Below are positions 34,752 to 42,974 of a stretch of DNA of 64,000 nucleotides, piece after piece. This stretch comes from Pseudarthrobacter siccitolerans (GTDB lineage: Bacteria > Actinomycetota > Actinomycetes > Actinomycetales > Micrococcaceae): positions 620,001 through 684,000 of the forward strand of contig NZ_JAUSXB010000001.1 in the NCBI RefSeq assembly GCF_030823375.1. The letters run 5' to 3'. A model generated the notes under the pieces. That model saw nothing but the letters and a program-made list of their open reading frames with translations. It was not told the origin of the DNA and made no database searches. The position numbers and the translations under genes were made by a program. Numbering within the stretch: the first letter of the stretch is position 1; each line of letters starts with the position of its first letter.

Positions 34752-35555
34752 TCAGCTTTTGCGGAGCGTCAGAATCTGTTCCGCGCGCCCGAAAGGGCCC
34801 TGCAGATCATGCAGGACTGTTGAGGTGAGGCCGATCCCGTCCCCGCCAAAGGAGACGGCGTTGTCCAGCCCCAGCCACTCCCCTTCCGGGCGGCGGTACA
34901 TGTGGATCTGGAGGTCAACGTTGGGAAAGGCGTAGCTGTCCTTGCCTGGCGGCACCCGCGCGGCGATGCCGTTGGCGGTATCCACGAGCCCCATCAGGCG
35001 GGCGAGGTCGCCGCTGTCTGCCCTGTCCGTCAGGGGGTGGTCCGTGCGCAGCCATACTTTGCCGGCCCCGGGCCGGTGCCCTTCCGCCACGCGCATCTCA
35101 AGGGAGCGGATGTAACCGCCGGGCCACACGGAGGCGCCGTCGTAGGGCTTGCATTCGTCCGGGCCGGGAATGGCGGTATCCTCAATGGCCGCGACAGCGG
35201 ACGTATCGCTGGTTATCATCCGCCATGCCGTGGCCCGGATGGCCGTCCGGCCGCCGGCAACCAGCTCTGCCTGCAGCAGCTCGATGGTTTTTCCCGGCCG
35301 GAGTGTGGTGGTCTCGATGTGGAAATCACCGCCGGGAATGAGGCCCAGGATCTCGTAGCTCAACCTGGCCATCCGCAGCCCCGTCCGCGGCTGGTGCCGC
35401 TCCAGGCAGTCCGCCATCAGGCCTGACGCGGGCGCCATGTGCTGCTCGTGGACGTTCCAGGCACCCTGGGCATGGATCGTGGAACAGAAACGTCCTTCAC
35501 CCAGGGACTGGTAGTAGTAATTTCCCTCGGCCAGTTCAGGCAGATCAGCGGTCAA
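34752..35555 (-). CDS. TesB-like acyl-CoA thioesterase family protein
   Basis: A 267-residue protein from TTG 35555, chosen because GGAGG lies about 7 nt upstream; an ATG at 35624 without a site is the alternative. The double hot-dog pattern of TesB-like thioesterases is visible: GAWNVHEQHMAPASGLMADCLERH, LSYEILGLIPGGDFHIETTTLRPGKTIELLQAEL, RATAWRM, and the second half WLRTDHPLTD, YAFPNVDLQIHMYRRPEGEWLGLDN. It probably hydrolyses acyl-CoA thioesters; the chain-length preference is unknown. Confidence 0.8.
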   Translation of the reverse strand: MTADLPELAEGNYYYQSLGEGRFCSTIHAQGAWNVHEQHMAPASGLMADCLERHQPRTGLRMARLSYEILGLIPGGDFHIETTTLRPGKTIELLQAELVAGGRTAIRATAWRMITSDTSAVAAIEDTAIPGPDECKPYDGASVWPGGYIRSLEMRVAEGHRPGAGKVWLRTDHPLTDRADSGDLARLMGLVDTANGIAARVPPGKDSYAFPNVDLQIHMYRRPEGEWLGLDNAVSFGGDGIGLTSTVLHDLQGPFGRAEQILTLRKS

Positions 35556-35722
35556 CGGTGGCCCTCCCGGAGATTTCAGTGAATTCGCACTAACTCTATC
35601 GTTGTGCGGGCAGGCAACCGTCATGGGTTGTTTGAGGACGCGGCGAAATGTTGGCGCCTGGCGGCTGTCATCGGACTAGACTCTTGAACGGTCCTGTCAG
35701 CAACCCTCGGAAGAGGTGTTCC

Positions 35723-36400
35723 ATGCGCGTCATCAGCTACAACCTCCGCAAGCACAAAGCGAGCGGCGAGCTCCTTGCCCTGGCACGGAACCACGATATT
35801 GATGCGCTCTGCCTTCAGGAGGTGGACGCCACCGACCTCCCCGAGACCCTCGGCCCGCTCCACCTTGCCGATGCCACCAAGGGAAACCGGCTGGGGCTGG
35901 CCATCTATTACCGCACCAGCCGTTTCACTGCGCTGGACACCCAGTCCTTCGCACTCAAGAAGTCGATGCACGACAGGGTCCTGGCCCCGGCGCACGAGCG
36001 GCTCATCGGGACGCGGGTGGTGGACAACGAGACCCAGCATGAACTGGTGATCGGGTCCTTCCACGCGGCGCCCCTCACGGCCTCAAACTCCCTGCGCCGC
36101 AAGCAGATCCACGCCGCCCACGCCGAGCTGCTCAGCATGGGGCGGGGCCTGATGACGCTGATGGTGGGCGACTTCAATTACCCGTTCTTCACCAAGAACC
36201 TGCACCTCCACATGAAGAACTCGGGCTACGCGCTCTCCCTCAGCAACCGGCGGACGTATACCCGTTACAAGGTCTTTAAGGGCCACTTCGACTTCGCCAC
36301 GTCGCTGGGACTGGACATCGAGAGTGTTGAGACGCTGCCCCGGGGCAACTCCGACCACCTGCCCATCCTTGTTCACGCGGAGTACGGCAAGGACTACTAA
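35723..36400 (+). CDS. Endonuclease/exonuclease/phosphatase (EEP) superfamily protein
   Basis: A 225-residue protein from ATG 35723 (GGAAGAGG upstream). EEP-fold motifs: MRVISYNLRKHKASGEL (Asn), DIDALCLQEVDA (metal-binding Glu), VIGSFHAAPLTASN (His), LMVGDFNYPFF (Asp/Asn) and LPRGNSDHLPILVHAEY (terminal Asp-His). All catalytic residues are present, so it is likely active, but members cleave nucleic acids, phospholipids or phosphoinositides and the substrate cannot be chosen from sequence. Confidence 0.88.
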   Translation: MRVISYNLRKHKASGELLALARNHDIDALCLQEVDATDLPETLGPLHLADATKGNRLGLAIYYRTSRFTALDTQSFALKKSMHDRVLAPAHERLIGTRVVDNETQHELVIGSFHAAPLTASNSLRRKQIHAAHAELLSMGRGLMTLMVGDFNYPFFTKNLHLHMKNSGYALSLSNRRTYTRYKVFKGHFDFATSLGLDIESVETLPRGNSDHLPILVHAEYGKDY

Positions 36401-36432
36401 GCAGGACTGGACCCGGAGCTGCTCAGGCGGGG

Positions 36433-36942
36433 CTACGCCGGGGTACTGATCCGCTCCCGCAACCCGGGCCAGGCAGCCGCGAAGCCCGGGTGCAGTTCCT
36501 TGCTTTCCACCCCGGCCACCGGTATCCACAGCAATTCGATGCTCTCGGGGTCGCTGATGACGGGATCGAACGGTTCCGTCACCAGCACCACCACCGTGGT
36601 GTAGGACCAGTAGCCCAGGTCCAGCACGGACCTGAAAAGTACCTCGACGTTCCCGGACGGCACGGCGGCCTCCTCCCAGGCTTCGCGCAATGCGCCCTCC
36701 ACCGCATCCTCGCCCTCATGCAGCGCCCCGCCGGGCAGGCCCCAGGTCCCGCCGTTATGGCTCCAGACGGCCCGGTGCTGCAGGAGCACACCCTTGGCGG
36801 GGTCATAAGCCAGGACGCCGGCCGCACCAAACCTGCCCCAGAACCGGCCGCGGTCCCCCTCCACCCAGGCGTCACCGGGATCGCGTGGACCCGTGCGGAC
36901 AGGCGGAGTGGAGGACGAGGCGGAGGCCAGTGAGTGATCCAT
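36433..36942 (-). CDS. NUDIX hydrolase
   Basis: A 169-residue protein from ATG 36942. The Nudix box spans about residues 72-94 (GALHEGED...ALREAWEEAAV): GX5EX7REUXEE is satisfied, with the terminal Gly replaced by Ala. Preceding GRFGAAGVLAYDPAKGVLLQHRAVW is typical of NDP-sugar/ADP-ribose or nucleotide clean-up Nudix proteins. The last third (LGYWSYTTVVVLVTEPFDP) completes the fold. The substrate is unknown. It converges with the EEP gene and follows the DUF1918 gene by 41 bp. Confidence 0.9.
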   Translation of the reverse strand: MDHSLASASSSTPPVRTGPRDPGDAWVEGDRGRFWGRFGAAGVLAYDPAKGVLLQHRAVWSHNGGTWGLPGGALHEGEDAVEGALREAWEEAAVPSGNVEVLFRSVLDLGYWSYTTVVVLVTEPFDPVISDPESIELLWIPVAGVESKELHPGFAAAWPGLRERISTPA

Positions 36943-36983
36943 CGCTCCAGTCTGACAGGTGGAGGATGCGGGCCGCACGCGCC

Positions 36984-37175
36984 TTAGTGCCCGTTGTGGT
37001 GTTCGACGGCGAAATCACCGCCGGGGTACATGACGGTTTCGTGCCCGTCGTCAAAGCGGACCAGGTAGGGCGGCGTTCCGCCCTGGCCGCGGACTTCGAG
37101 TATTACCCCGTGCCGGTCCGTGGACCCCACGTTCCTGCCGTGAACAATGATCCGGTCGCCCTGTGCTGCCTCCAT
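36984..37175 (-). CDS. DUF1918 domain-containing small protein
   Basis: A 63-residue protein from ATG 37175, preceded by an excellent GGAGGTGA site at about 7 nt. The sequence MEAAQGDRIIVHGRNVGS, then HGVILEVRGQGG, PPYLVRFDDGHETVMYPGGDFAVEHH, matches the DUF1918 family of short SH3-like actinobacterial proteins. Function is unknown. It probably shares a transcript with the NUDIX gene downstream. Confidence 0.9.
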   Translation of the reverse strand: MEAAQGDRIIVHGRNVGSTDRHGVILEVRGQGGTPPYLVRFDDGHETVMYPGGDFAVEHHNGH

Positions 37176-37258
37176 GGCAATCACCTCCAGCCCTAGGTTA
37201 CGACTCCCGGCGCGGAGCGGAAAGGGCAGGAACAAAGCCGGCATGGCAGGATTTCACC

Positions 37259-37768
37259 ATGCCGCTGAACATCCTGCTGCTCGCCGATACCCACGTTCCC
37301 AAGCGCGCCAAAACACTTCCTGCCCAGGTGTGGGCCGCCGTCGAAAACGCCGATGTGGTCTTCCACGCCGGCGACTGGGTGACGGCCGGCCTGCTGGATG
37401 AGTTCGAGCAGCGCAGCCGCTCCGTGGTGGGCGTCTACGGAAACAATGACGGGCCGGAGTTACGGGCCCGGCTGCCGGAAACGGCAGCAGTCACGCTGGA
37501 AGATGTCCGCTTTGCCATGGTGCACGAAACAGGGCAGGCAAAGGGACGGGAGGCGCGGTGCGAGCAACTGTACCCGGACGCTGACGTGCTGGTTTTTGGG
37601 CACAGCCACATCCCCTGGGACTCGCTCTCCCCGCGGGGGCTTCGGCTGCTCAACCCCGGTTCCCCTACCGACAGGCGCCGCCAGCCTGTCTGCACGTATA
37701 TGACGGCTGTGGTGGACGCCGGTGCCCTGATAGAGGTCCGGCTCGTAGAAGTCCACCGGGACGACTGA
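37259..37768 (+). CDS. Metallophosphoesterase, YfcE/MJ0936-like
   Basis: A 169-residue calcineurin-like phosphoesterase. Metal-binding motifs are in order: ILLLADTHVPKRAK (DxH), DVVFHAGDWV (GDxx), VVGVYGNNDGPELR (GNND), FAMVHETGQ (His) and VLVFGHSHIPWD (GHxH). The size and pattern fit the YfcE/MJ0936 class of small phosphodiesterases. The substrate is unknown. It diverges from the DUF1918-NUDIX pair by 83 bp, and a 5-bp hairpin (CCCCG/CGGGG, 37771-37787) follows. Confidence 0.9.
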   Translation: MPLNILLLADTHVPKRAKTLPAQVWAAVENADVVFHAGDWVTAGLLDEFEQRSRSVVGVYGNNDGPELRARLPETAAVTLEDVRFAMVHETGQAKGREARCEQLYPDADVLVFGHSHIPWDSLSPRGLRLLNPGSPTDRRRQPVCTYMTAVVDAGALIEVRLVEVHRDD

Positions 37769-37870
37769 CTCCCCGAACATGGCGGGGCTCGCGGGTGCGA
37801 ATCAAAATCCGGACTGATCGATACGAATCCGGGTTGGCAGCGGCCTGCCTGATTGCCTACGCTGGAACGG

Positions 37871-37884
37871 TAAGCATACTTAGC
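37871..37884 (+). promoter_or_regulatory. Palindromic element upstream of the SDR gene
   Basis: TAAGCATACTTAGC, a one-mismatch palindrome centred about 45 bp before the SDR start. It overlaps a potential -10 (TACTTA, 37877-37882), which stands 18 bp from TTGCCT (37853-37858). Near-identical sequences precede four other small genes in the window. Confidence 0.55.
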
Positions 37885-37921
37885 TTTCTGTGTTCCACCC
37901 CTACCCATCAGGAGGACCACC

Positions 37922-38815
37922 ATGACTGACCAGTACACCTTCCGAAATCCCGTCACCGCCTACGAGAAGATCTCGCCGCCGGAGCAGCACCAGCCCGAGC
38001 CCGGCCTGGACGCGGAATTGTCGCCGAAGGCGGATCTCGGCGAGGACACCTACCGCGGTACAGGGCGGCTGGACGGGCGGAAGGCGATCGTTACCGGGGC
38101 CGATTCCGGGATTGGTGCGGCCACGGCCATTGCTTTCGCCCGGGAGGGGGCGGACGTTGTCCTTTCCTACCTGCCGGAGGAAGAAGAGGACGCAGCCCGC
38201 ATCGCCGGCATCATCGAAGCGGCCGGCCGAAAGGCAGTCAAGGTCCCAGGCGATCTGAAGGACCCCGCCGCCTGCCAGGAGTTGGTGGACACTGCAGTGG
38301 CCGTGCTGGGCGGGGTGGACATCCTGGTCAACAACGCCGGAAAGCAGGTGGCGCAGGAGGACATCGCCCAGATCACGGACGAACAGTTCGACCACACCCA
38401 GAAGACGAATGTCTACGCAATGTTCCGGGTCACTAAGGCGGCGGTTCCGCACATGCCGGCCGGGTCCACCATCATCAACACCACCTCGATCCAGGCGTAC
38501 AACCCGTCCCCCACGCTGCTGGACTACGCCACCACCAAGGCGAGCATCAACAACTTCACCAAGGGCCTGGCGCAGCAGCTTGCGCCCAAGGGCATCCGCG
38601 TGAACGCGGTGGCGCCCGGGCCCATCTGGACGCCGCTGCAGGTCAGCAGCGGCCAGCCAAAGGAGCAACTGCCGGAGTTCGGCCAGTCCACGCCCCTGGG
38701 CCGGGCGGGGCAGCCGGCCGAACTCGCCCCGGCCTACGTTTTCCTGGCCTCGGCGGAGTCCAGCTATGTCCTGGGCGAAACCCTGAACGTTAACGGCGGC
38801 AGCCCCACGCCGTAG
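37922..38815 (+). CDS. SDR family oxidoreductase of the general-stress (YhdF/YhxC) group
   Basis: A 297-residue classical SDR with an extra N-terminal tail of about 45 residues (TFRNPVTAYEKISPPEQHQPEPGLDAEL), a mark of the YhdF/YhxC/GsiB-linked stress dehydrogenases. Rossmann motif TGADSGIG (58-65), NNAG after VDILVNN, and catalytic Ser189, Tyr202 and Lys206 are all intact. The substrate is unknown; NAD(P) dependence is expected. CAGGAGG precedes the ATG. It carries the shared palindromic promoter element and a convergent terminator. Confidence 0.9.
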   Translation: MTDQYTFRNPVTAYEKISPPEQHQPEPGLDAELSPKADLGEDTYRGTGRLDGRKAIVTGADSGIGAATAIAFAREGADVVLSYLPEEEEDAARIAGIIEAAGRKAVKVPGDLKDPAACQELVDTAVAVLGGVDILVNNAGKQVAQEDIAQITDEQFDHTQKTNVYAMFRVTKAAVPHMPAGSTIINTTSIQAYNPSPTLLDYATTKASINNFTKGLAQQLAPKGIRVNAVAPGPIWTPLQVSSGQPKEQLPEFGQSTPLGRAGQPAELAPAYVFLASAESSYVLGETLNVNGGSPTP

Positions 38816-38834
38816 TGCCAGGGAAGGTACATCC

Positions 38835-38875
38835 GACGGCGGTGCCTGGCGCAGGACGCGCGAGGCACCGCCGTC
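38835..38875. terminator. Bidirectional hairpin between SDR and DUF1810 genes
   Basis: GACGGCGGTGCCT (38835-38847) pairs perfectly with AGGCACCGCCGTC (38863-38875), a 13-bp stem in the convergent gap. No U-tract is present. Confidence 0.65.
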
Positions 38876-38879
38876 TGCA

Positions 38880-39323
38880 TTAGCCTTCGTCCCGGCCGGC
38901 GAGCAGATCGTCGGTGGCGGGGTCGGGCTGGCCGTCGAAGAACCGGGCCAGGACGGTCTTGAAGACGGTTTCCCCGGGAGCTGCGCGCAGGAACAGCGTC
39001 ATGGAGGAGTGCAGCTTCCGGGCGTCCACGCCACCAAAAATGTCCGTGGCGGCGCGGTCCGGATGGGTGGTGAGGACCTGGGCGCACTCGAGCAGCCGCG
39101 GACCCAGGACCGGGTGGTCCAGGTAGTCCCTGGCTTCTGCGAGGGAGCTGATGGCGTACCGGCGGGATGTCTCGCTGTGGCCGAGGCCCGCCAGCTGCGG
39201 AAAAACAAACCACATCCAGTGACCGGATTTGCTGCCCAATTGCAGTTCGGCCAGCGCCTGGTCATAAATTCCGCCGTTGTTCTGTGCGGCAACAAAGCGT
39301 TCCAGGTCATAGCGATCGTTCAC
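38880..39323 (-). CDS. DUF1810 family protein
   Basis: A 147-residue protein from GTG 39323 with AAGGAG at 6 nt. The N-terminus DRYDLERFVAAQNNGGIYDQALAELQLGSKSGHWMWFVFPQLAGLGHSETSRRYAISSLAEARDYLDHPVLGPRL is diagnostic of DUF1810, a helical family of unknown function. The start codon lies inside the 3' end of the AlkD-like gene (17-bp overlap). It is the last gene of a leftward run with the DksA-like and AlkD-like genes. Confidence 0.9.
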   Translation of the reverse strand: MNDRYDLERFVAAQNNGGIYDQALAELQLGSKSGHWMWFVFPQLAGLGHSETSRRYAISSLAEARDYLDHPVLGPRLLECAQVLTTHPDRAATDIFGGVDARKLHSSMTLFLRAAPGETVFKTVLARFFDGQPDPATDDLLAGRDEG

Positions 39324-39873
39324 GGATGTCTCCTTGGGGTGGGGCTTGGGCTGTGGGTTGCGGCTCGAGGAAGGCTGCTGCGTTGCGTAACTGCAGATCC
39401 GGGTCTGTCCGCCACCGGGCAAGGACAACGCTGGCCCGCTGGCGGTCACGGCCCGTGAGCCGGGCCAGGAACGGGGCCACCACGTCCGCAAGCAGCGGGT
39501 CAACCAGTTCCCGGGTTCCGGCGGACCGGAGGAACCCTTCGATCCGGGTCAGGTCCGAATGGCGCAGCAGTGCCACCTTGGTTTGCAGCAGCACGATGGC
39601 GGCGAGCCGCCGCTCGTAGACCGCGCGGGAGCCGGGCCGCGGTTGTCCCCAGAGCGCGGACGCCAGCTGCACCACGTCGTCGTGATCGAAGTCCTTGTAC
39701 TTCCGCAGCGCGTCGCGGATGGTTCCACGGACGGCGCCAACAGAGGATCCGTAGGAGGTGAGCCCGCCGCCCAGCCTGCCTTCGACGTCGTCCGCCCGGT
39801 ACCAGGCACCCTCATTCTGCAGGGTGCGGTCAACAAACCCGGCTGCTGCTGCCACAACCTCGGCGCTGCTCAT
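39307..39873 (-). CDS. DNA alkylation repeat (AlkD-like) protein
   Basis: A 188-residue all-helical HEAT-like protein from ATG 39873. The segment SSVGAVRGTIRDALRKYKDFDHDDVVQLASALWGQ followed by ERRLAAIVLLQTKVALLRHSDL matches the DNA-alkylation repeat family, whose AlkD member excises N3/N7-alkylated purines. It is shorter than AlkD (about 230), and I cannot confirm the catalytic Asp, so glycosylase activity is possible but not shown. Its start overlaps the DksA-like stop by 4 bp (ATGA). Confidence 0.72.
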   Translation of the reverse strand: MSSAEVVAAAAGFVDRTLQNEGAWYRADDVEGRLGGGLTSYGSSVGAVRGTIRDALRKYKDFDHDDVVQLASALWGQPRPGSRAVYERRLAAIVLLQTKVALLRHSDLTRIEGFLRSAGTRELVDPLLADVVAPFLARLTGRDRQRASVVLARWRTDPDLQLRNAAAFLEPQPTAQAPPQGDIRERSL

Positions 39874-40229
39874 CGTGTGCGCCCTGCGGACGCATGCCGA
39901 ATGCAAAACGGCGTCCATGGGCGTGCCTCCAGCCGGCCTTCAGCGATAGCTTCGCCGCAGACGGCGCAGGTCCCGTAGGTGCCGTCGGCGATTCTGGCGA
40001 GGGCCGCGTCCACCTGGTCCAGTCCGGCGCTGCTTTGCTGCAGGAGTGCCGAGGCCTGGGAGAGTTCGAAGGCGATGGTGGAGCCTTCCGGATCGTGTTC
40101 GTCGTCCACATTGGAATCCTGGCGGGCGGAGTTTGCCGAGGCGATGTCCGCGCGGAGGGCCGGAAGCAGCACCACTTTCCGCGCCCGCTCCTCTTCGAGC
40201 AGGATCCGGAACCGTTCGAAGTCAGGCAT
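39870..40229 (-). CDS. TraR/DksA-type zinc finger protein
   Basis: A 119-residue protein with an N-terminal coiled-coil-like region (FERFRILLEEERARKVVLL to LDQVDAALARIADGTYG) and a finger CAVCGEAI...PFCIRH. The DksA C4 finger has the last Cys replaced by His here. The proteins bind RNA polymerase in Proteobacteria; in Actinobacteria related proteins are poorly defined. Because rel is also in the window a stringent-response link is tempting but unproven. It is translationally coupled to the AlkD-like gene. Confidence 0.85.
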   Translation of the reverse strand: MPDFERFRILLEEERARKVVLLPALRADIASANSARQDSNVDDEHDPEGSTIAFELSQASALLQQSSAGLDQVDAALARIADGTYGTCAVCGEAIAEGRLEARPWTPFCIRHASAGRTR

Positions 40230-40249
40230 GGGAAAAGCCTAGCGCGGGG

Positions 40250-41635
40250 TCAGTACCAGTTGTTGGCCAGCGAGTGGTTCCAGGCCCCGCAGGGAGAGCC
40301 GTAGCGGCCGCGGATGTAGCCCAGGCCCCATTCGATCTGCGTCCGGTAACTGGTGAGCCAGTCGCTGCCGGCGCTGGAGTATTTGCCAGGCGGAAGTGCC
40401 TGCGCGATGCCGTAGGCGCCTGAGTAGGGATTCGTGGCGGTGGTCAGCCAGTTTGATTCCCTGGTCCAGAGCTGGGCGAGGCAGAGGAACTGGTCCTGGC
40501 CCCAGCCGTACGCGCCCAGCCTGCGCAAGGCATAGCTTTTGGCGCCTGCCGGATCATTAACGGCACCACCCGGAACGGAGGGCACGACGACGGGCGGCGG
40601 GCTGGGTGCCGCGGGCAACCCAGGTGCGGGGGCAGGGTTAGCCGGGGCCGGGTTAACGGGCGCCGGGTTGCCGGGTACCGGATTGCCGGGTGCCGGATTG
40701 CCGGGTGCCGGATTGCCGGGTGCGGGATTTGCCGGCGCGGGGCCGGCGGGCGCTGGGCCAGCCGGCGGGCGGACGGCAGCTGCTGCGGCCGCCCTCGCTG
40801 CCGCTTCTGCCTGCTGCCGGGCCTGCTCCTCAGCAGCGGCGCGCTTGGCGGCCTGTGCGGCCTCATAAGCGGCCTGTGCTGCCTGGCCCTGCCGGTAGGC
40901 GCCCTCAACTGCCGCAGTCGTGCCCTTGAGGGAGGCCAGCTGGGCTGTCAACTCCTCGCTGTGCTGCCGGCTCTCCGCCACCTGGCGTGCCATGGCCTCC
41001 TGGGCGGAACGGGCGGCGCCGAGTTTGGCCTTGGCTTCAAGGGACAGCCGCTCGCGTTCGGCTTTGGCGGCGCTTTCCCGGGCAGCCAGGCTGGTGGCGA
41101 TCCGGCCCGCGGATTCGGCCTTTGTTACCAGTCCTGCCGTTTTGTCCCCGACGATCTGCACCACATTGAGCCCTTGAATGCTGTTGGTCTGGATCGCATC
41201 CAGGGCAACGAAGAATCCCATGGTGGTGCCGCCCGTTTTGTAGGACTGGGCGGCGAGCGCCCCGAGCTCCTTCCGGTGCCGGGACAGGGCGGTGTTTGCC
41301 TGTGAGACCTGGGCGGTGAGGGCCTCCACCTTTGCGCTGGCAGCCTGCAGCGCAGAGTCTGTTTCGGCATAGTCGGCCGCCGACTGGACGGCTGCGGTAC
41401 CCAGGGACTCGGATTTGGCCTGCAGGTCATCGAGGTGACTGCTGATCCTGCTGATTTCAGCGGCCTTGCCGGCCTCGGTCTGCTTTGCTTCCTGCACGTC
41501 TTCCCAGGAGGGGTAATCGCCGGTCGGGTCGCTGTCAGCCGCGCCCGCCGGTGCCAGCCCGAGTGCCGCGGCGAGGGCCACGACCAGAAGGGCCGCCGGC
41601 AGGGGCGACCGGGCTTTTGTAACGAACCGGGGCAT
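40250..41635 (-). CDS. Secreted coiled-coil protein with C-terminal transglycosylase-like domain
   Basis: A 461-residue exported protein from ATG 41635 (an in-frame TTG at 41659 is possible). Signal peptide ends near GLAPAGAADS. Residues about 45-285 are a long coiled coil resembling the N-terminus of NlpC/P60 and peptidoglycan-hydrolase regulators (EISRISSHLDDLQAKSESLG). A Pro-Gly-Asn-Ala-rich hinge (about 290-355) contains repeats of GNPAP encoded by 15-bp DNA repeats near 40675-40725. The last 100 residues (YALRRLGAYGWGQDQFLCLAQLWTRESNWLTTATNPYSGAYGIAQALPPGKY) carry the ESNW catalytic-Glu pattern of lytic-transglycosylase-like domains. It likely acts in cell-wall remodelling. Confidence 0.82.
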   Translation of the reverse strand: MPRFVTKARSPLPAALLVVALAAALGLAPAGAADSDPTGDYPSWEDVQEAKQTEAGKAAEISRISSHLDDLQAKSESLGTAAVQSAADYAETDSALQAASAKVEALTAQVSQANTALSRHRKELGALAAQSYKTGGTTMGFFVALDAIQTNSIQGLNVVQIVGDKTAGLVTKAESAGRIATSLAARESAAKAERERLSLEAKAKLGAARSAQEAMARQVAESRQHSEELTAQLASLKGTTAAVEGAYRQGQAAQAAYEAAQAAKRAAAEEQARQQAEAAARAAAAAAVRPPAGPAPAGPAPANPAPGNPAPGNPAPGNPVPGNPAPVNPAPANPAPAPGLPAAPSPPPVVVPSVPGGAVNDPAGAKSYALRRLGAYGWGQDQFLCLAQLWTRESNWLTTATNPYSGAYGIAQALPPGKYSSAGSDWLTSYRTQIEWGLGYIRGRYGSPCGAWNHSLANNWY

Positions 41636-41653
41636 AGTCCGGAAGCTTACCGG

Positions 41654-41672
41654 CTTCAACCTCTGGTTGAAG
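41654..41672. promoter_or_regulatory. 8-bp inverted repeat upstream of the transglycosylase-like gene
   Basis: CTTCAACC-TCT-GGTTGAAG is a perfect 8-bp inverted repeat with 3-nt spacer, 19-37 bp before the ATG at 41635. It could be an operator, or a weak terminator of the dienelactone-hydrolase gene upstream. Confidence 0.35.
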
Positions 41673-41740
41673 GCCAGCCTCCTGACATCGTTATGCAGCG
41701 GAGACCTGCGGGTTCCTCATAGCGGGCAGGACGGCGCACT

Positions 41741-42719
41741 TCAGACGTGCCGGCTGAACCAGGCGAGTGTGTCTTTCCAGGCGGCTGTGGCCTGGACCTC
41801 GTTGTACTGGTCACCGGTGTCATTGTGGAACGCGTGGCCCGCCCACACCAGGGTAGACAGTGAGCTGATGGACAACGCCGGTGGCAGCAAGAGCATCCTT
41901 GAGCGCCGGCATGGCACCCGTGATGCGCTGATCCAGCTCTGCATACACACCGAAGACCGCAGGCTTGATCCCCGGGACTTTGCCCAGGTCAGGGGCCGGC
42001 CCATAAAAAGCCGCGGTGGCTTTCAGGCCGTCCAGCTCGGTGGCTGCCTGCCAGGTGATGCCGCCACCGAAACAGTAACCGGTCATGGCAATTCGTTCAC
42101 CGTCCACGAAGTCCTGGCCCCGGAGGTACTCCAGTGCCGCGTCAAAGTCGGCAATGTGCCGCTGGGCACCGGCCGAGGTGAGGGCACCGGGAACAGCATC
42201 GCGGTCCATGCCGGCAGTTCCGCCTTCCCGGCTCAGCAGGTCAAGGGCGAGGGCCACGTAGCCCTCCTTCGCGAAGCGCCGCGCCACGTCCTGGATGTGG
42301 GGTGTCAGTCCACGGTTCTCGTGGCAGATCAGCACTGCAGCACGGGGCCCGTTTGACTCGGGGCGGGCCAAGTAGGCGCTGACAGAGGTTCCACCGGACG
42401 GAAACCGGACAGTCGCCGTCGTCATTCCAGCAGCACCTTCGGGTACGGAAAGCGGGCTTTTCGCCCCGGGCACCGCACCGGAACCGGCCGTCCCGGAGGC
42501 AGTCGATACCGGGGGCTCGGCCGCAGGGATCGGGTCAGTGCTGCGCGGCACCTCACTCGGCGTGCAGCCAACCAGCAGCATCGCGGCCGCGGCAGCAGCC
42601 ATACTGCCCGTAATGAAGGCCACCCGCCGGGTGAACGTCCGGTGGCTCAAGGCCCCGGCGCGGTAGTCGTCAAAAAATTCTTCGATCAGATACTGCTCAT
42701 ACTTGCCGAGCTGGGTCAC
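41741..42719 (-). pseudogene. Dienelactone hydrolase family gene broken by a 4-bp duplication
   Basis: Start GTG 42719 with GGAGGAGG at 4-5 nt. The N-terminus has a twin-arginine-like TRRVAF (31-36) and a lipobox LLVGC (Cys52). The hydrolase domain has the nucleophile Cys in MTGYCFGGG and the acidic residue in YAELDQRI. After TVYPGVG the sequence GGGC is duplicated (plus-strand GCCCGCCC, 41837-41844), shifting the frame so translation ends at GGPRVPQ. In the next frame the expected family ending HAFHNDTGDQYNEVQATAAW...FSRHV continues to 41741. The catalytic His is therefore lost. Removing 4 bp restores a 324-residue protein. Confidence 0.8.
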
Positions 42720-42974
42720 AGGGCCTCCTCCAGGTGGGGTCATCCTCCTACCCGGTGCCCCTGTGGGCAAGATTCAGACGCCGGTTTCGGCATGGCTTTA
42801 TTACTTTGTGACAAAGAACACCTGGGGGCGCCCGGCGTTTCTATCTTCTGAGGTCAACGGGGAGTGTAGGAAGAATCAAGTCGTTTGCTAAATACGAGAG
42901 AAGCACCTCGTATGTTATCCAAATGTGACAATCGGTCGCGTCGCGGGCTATGGTCTTCAGGTGTCCCTCCCAGA
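42720..42974. promoter_or_regulatory. Divergent promoter region, hydrolase / NlpC gene
   Basis: Gene-free stretch ahead of the riboswitch. It holds a palindrome CTTTGTGACAAAG (42804-42816) and an inverted repeat ATACGAG/CTCGTAT (42892-42898, 42907-42913). The promoter for the riboswitch transcript should lie near 42910-42960. I see no coding potential. Confidence 0.5.

Noticed and set aside
40670..40730. Short direct repeats as a mobile-element footprint
   Set aside because: They encode GNPAP repeats of the hinge in the coiled-coil protein; no transposase or target duplication is seen.
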